Assembly: GCA_026874595.1 (NCBI GenBank) | Contig: CM049316.1 | Location: 76,702,676 to 76,766,675 of the forward strand | Source of the DNA: Sipunculus nudus | Lineage: Eukaryota; Annelida; Sipuncula; Golfingiida; Sipunculidae | DNA length: 64,000 bases | Reading direction: 5' to 3' | Part shown: positions 1-10,336 of the stretch, in pieces | Layout of the letters: every line of letters starts with the position of its first letter | How positions within the stretch are numbered: position 1 is the stretch's first letter | Made by a program: the position numbers and the translations under genes | The notes under the pieces: model-generated | The model's input: the letters and a program-made list of their open reading frames with translations, nothing else | Told to the model about the DNA's origin: nothing | Databases searched by the model: none

Positions 1-514
1 GGGAGAAGAGTCTGAGTCAGCTGTTGCTGACATATTGCTTTGTGAGCTGTGAACGTTAATAGGGGCGGCCCGGAGAATCCGCAGATTTTTTTCCGCTTTG
101 TGTAAAACGAATGCATTTCTATTCTCCCCAAAGACAGACATCATGTTCTCAGAACCGTTCTCAAATAAGCCCGATGACTGTTTTCTTTTCCTGTCGAGGA
201 CCGTGGCAGTCTTGTAGATAGTGTCACTTCGGATAGTGTCATCTTTCATTGGCATCACCTGATGTGAGCCTAGGAGATAGATCTAATAAAACACTTTCGA
301 TTTCACCTTAGTGGGTACTAAGGAGTGGTCTGTGTAACAGCCGGCGCTCAGTAAGCTGCATGTGAGGCTGACACTGAGGATCAGTCATATCTGGTGCCAA
401 TGCTTCAGTCTCTGGTGTCTTAAGGCTTGGTATAAAGGATATTTGGATGGAACCTTGTTTTTATATGTATAAAATGTTTTGTTATTTTGACCTCCTGCTT
501 CCATATCCGATAGG
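1..514. other. Unannotated stretch
   Basis: No gene, splice-supported exon or recognisable repeat was found here. Confidence 0.5.
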
Positions 515-1534
515 TGCCCATGGTTGGGCGGTTAATACCCCTTATTACCCGGGCGGGCATTAAGCCTTAAAACCAACATGAGGGTTTTAATGGGCAATAT
601 CAATTGGGCTTTTCTAGAAGCATTCTTTTCAATCTCAGAATCGCTGCATAAAATGCATATAATCAAATATAGCGGAAAAACTACAGTGAATGTCCATGAA
701 ATAAGTTTAATACCAATAGATGACCAACATCACATATATTAATAAAAAAGCACACAAGCAAGAAATTGTGTCATACACCAATGCTATTATGATACATCAT
801 GCATTATGTTCAAACTTTTTTATACAAACTGCCTCCAGTCCAGTTCAAAATGTCCACAAAAGGCACGAAGCAGGTCAAAAGCTTTGCAGCACGTTGTACT
901 CCAAGTTGATTGCGAATCTTGTTTTTTTGTATGTATGTTAGAGAATACACGTTCTACAGCAGCAGAACTGGCTTGCAAACAGAGAAATTTGGATACGTAT
1001 GACACTAGCACTGGTGTCACTGTGGCTTTACCTGTGTGGTATCCTATACATGTACTGCCAATCAGTTGACAATATGCCAGTAACCATTTTGTGACAACCA
1101 GTTAACTACTTTTTGTACACATCCAATAAGTATTCCATACACTCCAATCTTTCATTGATGCAAAGGAAATTATTTCAAAATCATTAAATAATACAAATGA
1201 TAGCGTCAGACAGAAATATGATTGAAATAATGAGAGTTACAAAGTACGGTAGGTTTATACTCCATCTTAATCTTGATTTTTTTAATTATCATAATAACTG
1301 CTTTATAACACCAATATCAGTTATATGTTATATATATTTATATAGTTATATATATTATAAAGCAAACAAGCATACTGATCACTGTACTTCTTAGCTTGTA
1401 CAAGAAATTTTGAGTTCATTCAGTTGCCATTTGAGACTATATTGCCCATAAAACCCGTAAAACCCGAGTTTACCCAGTAAAACCCACTGGGCTGGGTTTT
1501 ATGCCTAAAACCCGGGTTTTGCCCAACTCTGTGG
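515..1534 (-). mobile_element. hAT-type DNA transposon remnant
   Basis: A roughly 1 kb element read on the minus strand. Its right end (minus-strand start, 1513-1533) begins CAGAGTTGGGCAAAACCC, a typical hAT-like terminus. A related TTGGGCGG...ACCCGGGCGGG stretch near 520-560 is the probable other, decayed end. Between them lies a piece of transposase C-terminal dimerisation domain. The element is far too short to encode a full transposase, so it is an internally deleted, inactive copy. Target duplications were not resolved. Confidence 0.55.
815..1065 (-). pseudogene. hAT transposase C-terminal fragment
   Basis: The minus-strand translation contains SKFLCLQASSAAVERVFSNI, which matches the hAT dimerisation motif (small residues, then S-x-x-x-ERVFS). 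Upstream in the same frame is a short segment like the 'yP-l-a-k-fL' lead-in of that domain, and the frame stops after about 66-85 residues. The catalytic RNase-H-like part and BED zinc finger are absent. It has no plausible start or splice signals and is best read as a transposon fossil. The identification rests on one motif. Confidence 0.6.
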
Positions 1535-1635
1535 ATGCCAGATATAAACCTTGGGCTTTTTTGAAGAAAACCACAGAGACCCTTTCTCAGTTGTTATTTT
1601 AATCATTCTACAATGTCAGTGATAACACCTGTTCA

Positions 1636-1637
<2 letters not shown>

Positions 1638-1684
<47 letters not shown>
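1638..1684. repeat. (TA)n microsatellite
   Basis: An uninterrupted alternating TA tract of about 47 bp that directly abuts the element at 1686-1766. Confidence 0.95.
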
Positions 1685-1685
<1 letters not shown>

Positions 1686-1688
<3 letters not shown>

Positions 1689-1766
1689 ACGCCTTTTCGA
1701 TAGTATAACATATGAATTAACACACTAGCTTTCGAAGCGTACAGGCTTCTTCGTCAAGTCGTCAAA
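1686..1766 (-). repeat. TA-flanked repeat with decayed hammerhead-like core
   Basis: The segment sits between two TA tracts. On the minus strand it reads TTGACGA, then a hairpin GAAGC-CTGTAC-GCTTC, then GAAAGC. This order resembles a hammerhead ribozyme (C-U-G-A-N-G-A, stem II, GAAA), but the first core base is T instead of C and no convincing stem I was found. It may be a degenerate relative of the better hammerhead elements at 6.7 and 13.7 kb, or unrelated. Confidence 0.3.
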
Positions 1767-1789
1767 ATATATATATATATCGTATAAGG

Positions 1790-2550
1790 AGAATACAGCT
1801 GAGCCATTTTAATAAATTTCAAGCAGATGTTATCAGTGATAAACTGTGAGGCGATCGGGACACCCTGCACACGACGTGTGTCCTTTGACAGGCTGGCTTC
1901 ACACGTTATGCTAACGCAGTCACAACCTCCTGGTAACATTATATCTAACTACTCTGAAATATTGATAAGCGGAGATACGATTGCGAGCACACCTACCACC
2001 TTGCATTAGTAATCCAATTTAATCCAATATGTCCGATAACCCCGGGGACTCCCACCCTAATGAAAACTAGAATTTCTGCTTACAAGTAAAGAGCACTCAG
2101 GGGGTGCATACCTCCGCTAACGATTGCATCATCATCCAAAATAATAAAGTTTTCGTGCTACATCATTTTATAAAGTCCAAACATTTTGTCGGATACTTTG
2201 TAGACAAACACAGGGGTGAATTTCGGCGTGGTATAAAAAAAGGTTATTCCGTTTTAACCTTTACTGGTTATGCCCTCTTGAAACCAAGCTCTCTCTTCAG
2301 ATATATCCCTGCATGGATGCTCTCTTTAGAGTACTATCGTGTCGCATCCCCGCGCTGTTATTGAACCTTGACGGGTTTAATTCTTACAATTTCTCGAAAT
2401 CGTTCAGGGGGCTGCCAGTTTGGGTACACACTAAAAAAACGGATGTCACAGGTCGCATGTCGAAAAAAAGCGTATACGGATAATAAATTCGATTTTGGCG
2501 TCAGATTGGGCCAATGGCTGACCAGGTGTTTCCAGGGTCTCACGTGGTCA
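1790..2550. repeat. Segmental duplication, segment A1
   Basis: Direct-orientation homologue of 6108-6520 and 7040-7240. Shared anchors include TGTGTCCTTTGACAG, TACTCTGAAATATTGATAAG, ACCCCGGGG and GGTCGCATGTCGA in the same order. The second copy is split by the insertion carrying the hammerhead pair. Divergence is substantial, so the event is old. Confidence 0.75.
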
Positions 2551-3569
2551 TGAAAGTAAAAAAAAATACAAGATGTGTGCCAACACAATACCTGAAACAG
2601 ATTTTGCTATTTTCTATGATATTTTGTTTTGAAATGTATCGTTGGCGAAGGAAGGAGTGACGATGGCTCATAATGCTTTCTCGGGTTAACTCTACGGAGA
2701 GACAATAGACTCAAATGGATAAAATTGGCTGAATTAGACCTAGCTGCCCCTATGTCGTTTACTTTTAACTCAATACCATACTGTTCACAGGATTACGAAA
2801 TACAGGACCTACATCCCGTTTCCACGGAATAAACTGTCATTATGTCGTCGTTTGAGGACTATACGTAAATAAATTGACCGACTAGACTGGATTTATATGG
2901 AAAAAAAACATTTACCGGCTAGTCCCCTGTCTATCTCAACCACCCTGAATACCTACTGAAAAACACCGGATATACTTTTTCAGATTTGTACAATAAATAA
3001 CATTTAATATAAAATATGGCGGAGCCAGGAAGCCGTGTCATAAACAGGATTTGCTTTACGACAATTAACATGAAGACATTTATCCTGTTTGCCTCTTGAA
3101 ATCCGATTAACAGGTCTGCAGTCCCGGCCGGTAACCGTCGCGGGATTTGGTTTCGGTACGTGCCCTGACTGTTTGGGCATGACGCCTGCGCCCCTGGCAG
3201 AGAGGACCAGCCCAGACAAATCATTAAAAGCCACGGACCGGTCAAGCTTGTGTCGACTTTGCAACTGAATGTTTTTCAAAAACCTCACAACATAAATTTT
3301 TTTAAAAAATCCTTTTATTATTAAATGTGTGACGCAGATGCTTTTATTTAGTCGTTTCTTATATTATGCATGTGAGTAATATACCAAAAATAACTACAAT
3401 ATTCATTCTTATAGGTCTTGTTTTGACTCCAACTTGGAGCTGTTAGAGCACACGTCAGCTGTTATAAACAGCACAGTTTAGATGAATAACTTGTTTAAAA
3501 GATTTTTTGTGAGGTTACCGACTCCGTTTTTTATTTCTGAATTATCTAATTTTTAAGTTTAGTATGTAC
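2551..3569. other. Unannotated stretch
   Basis: No gene supported. Open frames near 2930-3290 on the minus strand lack splice signals or recognisable domains. Confidence 0.4.
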
Positions 3570-3930
3570 ATCTGCAGAGCACCATTTCGTTTTGGACTAC
3601 GTGGCAGGGCGGTAGCACTCGCTTTTTTTCATTTTATTTTATAACCTGGTGTCTACTAGGTTCGGTGTCTACGGCAACTTTAGATCTTTGGTGTGTATTC
3701 AACCCTATTGCTTGGTCATTACACCGAGAAAAATCCCAAAGACGCCCTCGTTTGTGAGTGATACACGGCTGTGTAGTACAGCCTTCCCATTAAGCCTGCA
3801 CAGTGCTCAACCGGGGTCGGGGCAAACCGTGAAAATCTCACCGCTCCTCGGCTGAGTTTTGAACTCACGACCTCCCGGCTTTGAGTTCTGTGCCCTACAT
3901 CTAGACCACAGAGGCCGGTGGTTGAATTTC
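3570..3930 (-). mobile_element. tRNA-derived SINE (copy 1)
   Basis: The minus strand reads from a tRNA-like head (about 3925-3850, with a GAGTTCAAAA-type B-box and CTGTGGTCTAGATGTAGGGCAC-type A-box region) through a body to a tail near 3575 (TAGTCCAAAACG). It aligns along most of its length with 60285-60625 in the opposite orientation, including the shared body words TTTGTGAGTGATACACG and GGGCGGTAGCACTCGCTT. It is a Pol III-derived retroposon head, not a functional tRNA gene. Confidence 0.7.
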
Positions 3931-4244
3931 TTTATTATCTGGCCGTGTGTTCTGTTATTATGACTGAATTTATTTTACACCTATTTAAACTTGTCATTAT
4001 GAATTCGATGGCGGCCATGTAATAATTACACATTACCCCTCAAAAGCTGTCACGCCGAAATTAATATCACAATATGTAGAAATCTCAGCGTATCAATTGT
4101 CTACAGTCATATTAAATGATCGTTGTCTGGCAATTACTTAATTCATGTCCAAGGTCTAATTACTGGTTTTCATTAGTAGGATTATCACACAGATGTTAAT
4201 TAGTAACAGGCTTCAATTACTCTGTATGAGGACAAAGCACGCTG

Positions 4245-5470
4245 GTGCCTGTAAAAACAGCCGCCAAAATACAATTCAGAAGGCATTCTGATTGGACCAA
4301 TTGGGCCTTCGTTAAAGCATATTAGCCAAGTCGAAAACTGTACTGTAATGTCCGTCTACACTATCACATGGCTGGATACAACCGTTAATATTTACATGAG
4401 GCCGTGTTAGAAGAACTAAAACAAAACGGTTTTTGTGGTCTACTCCAAGTAACACCTAAACGGAGAGGCGTCATCGGGTTTACGTTTTCCGATATAGTTA
4501 GTGCTGTGCTCGCCATCCCAAAGTGTCTGTGGACTCTTCCAAAACAGAGGGACAAACGTGCATTTACTCTGAAAGCGAAATAATTAGATCATGGTTAGAA
4601 ATCACAAATCGATCATTTTTAATATTCTTTTCTAAGTATGTTTTGCCAACACAAAATTGAAAAAAAACAACTAATAAGTCAATTCCGTTTAAAATTTTAA
4701 AAAATTGTTACATGTATTACTCATTGAGTAAGCAGACCGCCGTCTATTAAATTATCATGTTCAGAAACATTGCCTTCAGCACGCCACCAAACAGTGCTCT
4801 CAATTAAATCTTTTTTTTTTTACCTTTTGTCCTTTCAAAGGAGCAAAACATTTTACCACCAATATTGACACAAAAAAGGTAGGTTTTTACTCATGACTGA
4901 AACAACACGCGTAGGTCATACTCGAGGCGCCATATTGAAAACGTCTGAATGGAGTTTATTTATTATTTCGCTTAGTAATACCCTGAAAGATTCAACAGCT
5001 CCTACCGCTGAGTGTTCCAAACCAACTTTCAGTTAATTTCATGGCAGAAATCTGAGACTTGACACCGGAGCTGATTATTTTATTCAAACCGAACGTGGTC
5101 CCTTTAGGGTTAGAAAACCGAGAGGGTATAAACATAAAAGTGACACACAGCAGGTGAGGTTGAGTTGATTTATCGAGATTTAACTCTGCTTATTTCATTA
5201 AGTCTTTTAAGTAATTGAGTTACACGACCTATCCAGTTAAATTATGGTATAAGAAATGTAACCTCTCTGTAAACCAAGACATTACTTCAATCAGGGTGAG
5301 TTAACAGAGCGAGTGTTTGATGGTGGGTTTCTTTGACACGTGTCGATTAGCGGCCCTTTGAGTGTAGTTTCAGATTCGATTCCAGCACGACCAGCAACAA
5401 ACTAGCATTAATGACAGGTTTGTGACTTATATCTGCAGATAAGTGACTCTTGTATAGTTAGCTTAATCCT
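4245..5470. repeat. Segmental duplication, segment A2
   Basis: Direct-orientation homologue of about 10664-11780, with a further partial copy at 10337-10680. Shared anchors include GGCATTCTGATT, TCTGTGGACTCTTCCA, GACTGAAACAACACGC, TGTAACCTCT and AACCAAGACATTACTT. No coding function is evident. Confidence 0.8.
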
Positions 5471-5749
5471 TCTCCCCCGATAATTGGAAAATTTATGATC
5501 TAACTAAACAGCTTAAATAGTCGTGTCTTCATGGTAACTGCAGATTTCAAAACACCGTTTTATTTTTTTGTTTTTATTTTAAAAACCTGTAGCAGGGATA
5601 TTTCCAAGAGTCCCTACCGACTTGTATTATGGCTTAGTAAATCTATTTGTTTCATTTGTGTGTTTTATTTCTTTTTAAATAAAACAAGGAAAACAACTCA
5701 GAATTTACTTAAACTGCCCATTTAATCGTCCGCGTTAATATCGGGAGCC

Positions 5750-5824
5750 TAATGTACAAACATCCACCCCGATAACACGACCACTTTGCCTGGTCCCGCA
5801 GGTGGTCGCGTTAGCAGGGTTTAA

Positions 5825-5826
<2 letters not shown>
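5750..5826 (-). mobile_element. pogo/Tigger-like terminal fragment
   Basis: Read on the minus strand, it begins next to a TA tract with CAGTTAAACCCTGCTAACG and continues with GCGACCACC-type words. These resemble the ends of pogo/Tigger-type Tc1-mariner elements, which begin CAGT(A)AAACC. The related ends at 32.8 and 33.4 kb support a family. Confidence 0.4.

Positions 5827-5827
<1 letters not shown>

Positions 5828-5898
<71 letters not shown>
5828..5898. repeat. (TA)n microsatellite
   Basis: About 70 bp of alternating TA, abutting the pogo-like end. Confidence 0.95.
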
Positions 5899-5900
<2 letters not shown>

Positions 5901-6019
5901 TATTGCAACAATACAGTTCGGTTAATTTAATATTCTCTTAGATTTCCAAACAGGCTTTATTAGTGATATCCTGGAAATGAAAATTTATAAAAAATAGTTT
6001 AACCATGTTCTTATAGTCC

Positions 6020-6022
<3 letters not shown>

Positions 6023-6086
<64 letters not shown>
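6023..6086. repeat. (TA)n microsatellite
   Basis: About 64 bp of alternating TA with one GT interruption. Confidence 0.95.
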
Positions 6087-6663
6087 GTACTATTATAAAT
6101 ACTTTATATTGCGAGAATACAGCTTAGTCATTTTAATTAATATTTCTTAGATTTCAAAGCAATGGTGGTCACGCCATGTGTCCTTTGACAGACCGGCTTC
6201 CGACGTTATACTAACACAATCACGACTATCCTGTAACATAGGATCTAATTACTCTGAAATATTGATAAGTTGAGATAGAATTCCGAGCACGTCTACCAGC
6301 TACCAGTAATCAAATTTAAACCAATCTGTCTTATTACCCCGGGGAATCCCCTCGTAATGTAAACTAGAATTTGCTTATTAAGTAGAGAGCACACAGGGGG
6401 CGCATACCTCCGCCCACATCCGTAATTATAAACGTTCCCGTTCTCCAACATTTAAAAGATTTGAAATTTTTTAGGGGTAAATTCTGGGAAAACACACAGG
6501 GGTGAATACGGTGTCATCCTCGGATTTAATTTAACGTGACGATCTTTATATTTATATATATATATATATATATAGAAGGTAGTGTTACCCTCCGATGTAA
6601 AGTGCTCTATGGCCTACAGACTAGGCCATAGCGGTATGACTCTGGAGAAAAACAACACTATAA

Positions 6664-6711
6664 ATTCACAACAGTCTGTTTCACGGGATGCGACCCGATC
6701 ATCAGGTGAAT
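6664..6711 (-). ncRNA. Type I hammerhead ribozyme (copy 1, minus)
   Basis: On the minus strand: stem I ATTCAC pairs with GTGAAT at the other end; core CTGATGA; stem II CGGG-TCGCAT-CCCG (flanked by a T/T mismatch); core GAA; stem III ACA-3 nt-TGT; then T at the cleavage position before stem I closes. All conserved core positions are present. Stem III is only 3 bp, as in many retroelement-associated hammerheads. Whether it cleaves is untested. Confidence 0.75.
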
Positions 6712-6820
6712 ATGGTTAAAATGAAGCTAACGGCGTGGTTTGAAAAGCCGAGAAAAGACTGACACTGATCCTATTGTCCTCGGAGGCACAAGAGCTAACC
6801 ATATTAACCATTCTAACCAT

Positions 6821-6868
6821 ATTCACCTGATGATCGGGTCGCATCCCGTGAAACAGACTGTTGTGAAT
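6821..6868 (+). ncRNA. Type I hammerhead ribozyme (copy 2, plus)
   Basis: The same 48 nt module on the plus strand. Stem I is 6821-6826 with 6863-6868; the CTGATGA core is 6827-6833; stem II is 6835-6838 with 6845-6848; GAA is 6850-6852; stem III is 6853-6855 with 6859-6861; the predicted cleavage is after T6862. The 10.1/11.1 positions are a T/T mismatch (6834, 6849), a possible weakness. Identical in sequence to the minus copy at 6664-6711. Confidence 0.75.
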
Positions 6869-6894
6869 TTATAGTGTTGTTTTTCTCCAGAGTA

Positions 6895-6981
<87 letters not shown>
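6895..6981. repeat. (TA)n microsatellite
   Basis: Long alternating TA tract with few interruptions, immediately 3' of the hammerhead element. Confidence 0.95.
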
Positions 6982-6984
<3 letters not shown>

Positions 6985-7239
6985 CTTTAAACTTTGCCGA
7001 TACATGCCTTCTCGTCACCAGAGTGTCTTTGCAGATACGGAGTTTTTTAGTGTGGCATCCCATGCTGTTATTGGTCCCTGACAGGTTTATATCTCCCAGT
7101 TTCTCGAAACTGCGCATGAGGGTCGCCGTACGAAGTACGCACTACAACAGGGATGTCGTAGGTCGCATGTCGATATTATTGGCACATGTGTATACCAAAA
7201 ATCGATTCAGTGTTGGCGTCAGCGGGTCCATGTCACCTG

Positions 7240-7335
7240 GCCGCTGTTCAGCTGGACGCAATTAAAATGGATGCCGACAGCTGGACGCTTATAAAAGGAC
7301 GCTATTCAGCTGGACGCCCATCAATTAGACGCTAT
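7240..7335. repeat. Short tandem words (AGCTGGACGC)
   Basis: AGCTGGACGC or close variants recur about six times in under 100 bp, mixed with AATTAGACGC-like variants. Irregular spacing; no coding meaning seen. Confidence 0.6.
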
Positions 7336-7939
7336 CTGAACAGCATATAAATCACACTGGGAATATCATACAAACACAGGCATGGATAATCCACCCTAAA
7401 GCCCTTGTTATAGGTTGTATATATTATGTAGTTGTGTCAATTTCGGAACTAATTAAATGCCAACTAGTATCTGGGTTTTGTTTGTATCTGCCTATGCCTA
7501 CCATATGTGATGACATGCACCATTAATAGACGTCATTGGTACAACTGAAAACCCTGGATAATAATGTGTAAACCAATACAGGGTATTCTATGAATGTTGT
7601 TGTGTGAATGTGTTTTATCAACCAGCAAACGCTTCATCACGCACCGATTTGTAGCTTCGAGGAGGTGATTGGTCCTGACGACGACCACCTTGGCAACCGG
7701 AGAGATCACTTATTTTTATTTTCCATCTTGAAATTTGGCAATTAGCCCTCGCCGAAGGAGATAAGACTACTAATTATAAGTAATGATCATTGTTTTTCAT
7801 TACATCTATCCTTGTCTTTTTGCTTGGTAAAAACGAAGCTTTCCCGCGGCATGATGTTGTAGACGTTTACCTGTAGGGTCGCACAATATGGTGATAGTGA
7901 ACATACCTTTATCCAGAATACTGTATAATGTTATATCAT

Positions 7940-7998
<59 letters not shown>

Positions 7999-8969
7999 TA
8001 ATTTCAAAGACTGAAAAATCTGATGATTTTAGACACAAGCGCATACACGATAAAACATTAAATAATTATGATTATTAAATCTGATAAACGGTGTTGTTTT
8101 CTTGTGGTATATCAAATGTTCCGGTAGGTACCGGGGATCAAAGGTCGTTTTGCAGTCTTCATGTAATTAGTGCTACGATAACAATTACCTTGGCTTGAGG
8201 TCTTCTGCTAATTAAGAAGATCTATGAACAACAACTAAGTATCGTTTATTCAACTTTAAAAAATCTTTACATATTTATATCAGAAAAAAAGTATATCCAT
8301 TCCGAATTCTCGATTCCTGACATGTTTATTCTAACAATAAATTTGAAAGAATTATATGTTAATATCATAACGTAATATATACCCCTGTTGTATTATCATG
8401 TGGCCAGATGTAACATATTCTGTTTAACATGTCGTACAAGCAAAAAGAAGGTTTATATAAATATATGATTTCAGTATGATATATTTCATCCCCCAGCTCA
8501 TCTAGATTTTATTGAAAATTTCGCTCAATATCACGTTGGAATTTATCAGTGACATTGATCAGTAATTATATGAACTTGTTTTAACAGTAAATGAGTGCCG
8601 GGTTCAGACTCGGCTAGAGCCCTGTAATCCGATTTATCATTTAATTAATGGGATACACCGATAACGGGGTATGTTTCCTTTGATGTTAATTAATCAAATG
8701 CTAAATTCTCATATTATGTACATACTATAAATTTATTGTTTCAAATTTTATACTTTTACATACTTGATATTAAGGAATGACAGAATAAGTTACATTACAT
8801 TTATTTAAACTACACATGACAATCATTTAAAATTTTATTTGTTGGGCCAATGGAACAAAAGACCCCCTATTCGCATGAAATACACGAAATCCATGGATAT
8901 TTAATCCAAAACATAACGTGGTTAATATTAAATTGGGTCTCAATTTTCAGAAAACAATAAGAAAACATG
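7336..8969. other. Unannotated stretch
   Basis: AT-rich, with a (TA)n tract at 7944-7998. No exon or RNA gene recognised. Confidence 0.5.
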
Positions 8970-9610
8970 TGAACTATATGACTTGTATTTAAACGTCTTT
9001 AATTCTGGTGGGTACATGCATAGGATAGCGTCTATAATACAATGGTGTCTATCGTATCAGCTTTCATTTTCATTCACATGATATACATATGAATACTAAA
9101 TAAACTCTTACACGTCACATGGTTAATGATAACCGTTTTATTAAATTGGGTTTCAATATATAGGAAACAATATACACACCTAAACAAAATATAATATAAA
9201 AAATAAACTATGGTTTTCTATAACCGTATTCACGCTTCTTTCTGAAGGGTACATGCATGGGTCCGCTGAACACACGATGGCGTGTATAATACGATGGCAA
9301 CCTCTAAACGTCCATCTTGATTTAAAAGATATACACTCGTAAACAAAAAACAAAATATGGTTATATGACTAGTATTTATAGGCGTCTTATTGAGGGGTAC
9401 ATGGACCTTTAAAACGATGACGTCATCTTAACGTCTATCATCATTCACACGGTATACATACGTACACGTAAGCGAAATATGTCTACATGACTTGTATTTA
9501 GGTGTTTTAATGGAGGGTGCATGGGCCAACTTAGCATACTATCGTGTCCCTGATACGATTGTCTCTATCTTAACGCCCATCTTCATTCACACGATATACA
9601 CATGTAAACA
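8970..9610. repeat. Diverged tandem repeat, about four units
   Basis: Units begin near 8978, 9205, 9361 and 9486 with ATGACTTGTATTTA-like words, followed by a GGGTACATGCAT-like word, then CATTCACA(C/T)GATATACA-like words. Spacing is irregular (about 125-230 bp), consistent with an old array with indels. Confidence 0.6.
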
Positions 9611-10330
9611 AAATATAAAACTAGACGACCAGAGGTCGAGCGCTTGCCGGAAGTTGAAAAGACAGACAGATGGACGGATGATACAAAATTTCGGTTTTCC
9701 TTCAACTGATTGACCCTCAGAGCGACTGCTGAGGAATTGTCATGTAGAATGACATATATCACACAAAAGAACATGAAAGCAGACAAAGCTGACAGAAAAT
9801 GACAAACGGACAGACATACTGACACACTGACACATTTGAGAGAAAAGATGACTAGATAATTCATATGAAGAACGTATTTAGAAACAAAATGAGTTATAGT
9901 TTATGGAGATAAGGTTCACAGGTTTGGAGGTATGGCAAAAATCTGAAATGTTCCAGTAGTTCGAGTGCAGCGCCCACTAGCAGCCATATCCCGAGAATGA
10001 AAAATCACTTTCGAGATATTAGTGTATGACATCAGCTGTACCAGTTTCAAAAGGATTCCTGCAAAACTGTGGTCTGTACAATGCTTTATGTGAGACGCAA
10101 GTACCAGCGAGCAGGCGAATTTGAGGACAACTGACAAACAGACAGACAGACTGACAAAGTGACACAAGATTGAGACTAGCTGATATAACTAGGTTATGTA
10201 GAAGACTCAGAAGAAGAAAAAAAGCTTTATTTTCTGTAATTGAGATTTATAGTTTTGGAGATATGGCCAAAAAATGATATGTTGGGTAGGTTCGACTGCA
10301 TCGCCCCCTTGCGACCATATCCGGAAAATA
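9611..10330. repeat. Repetitive DNA rich in CAGACAGA words
   Basis: Contains repeated (T)GACA/CAGACAGA tracts (9660-9680, 9780-9835, 10130-10165) and two diverged copies of a block around GGAGATATGGC...CCATATCC (about 9903-9995 and 10256-10325). Probably an interspersed repeat; not coding. Confidence 0.5.
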
Positions 10331-10336
10331 AGACAA

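Larger units (their letters stand above)
6575..6894. mobile_element. TA-bracketed element with inverted hammerhead ribozymes
   Basis: A 320 bp block between TA tracts (6545-6574 and 6895-6981). It has a perfect 10 bp hairpin at 6607-6631 (CTATGGCCTA and its complement around CAGAC). About 80 bp at 6634-6716 is repeated in inverted orientation at 6813-6895, so the two arms form a large palindrome with one hammerhead ribozyme in each arm on opposite strands. Hammerhead motifs are known from Penelope-like retroelements and their non-autonomous derivatives. No reverse transcriptase is nearby, so this would be a non-autonomous or remnant copy. Confidence 0.65.
6108..7240. repeat. Segmental duplication, segment B1 (interrupted)
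   Basis: Counterpart of 1790-2550 in direct orientation. Homology runs 6108-6520 and resumes at about 7040-7240. The gap is the TA-bracketed hammerhead element at 6575-6894 with its TA tracts. This shows that the element inserted after the duplication, or was lost from the other copy. Confidence 0.75.

Noticed and set aside
1460-1534. Telomere-like AAAACCC words
   Set aside because: Only a few irregular repeats, and the segment is explained as the end of the hAT remnant.
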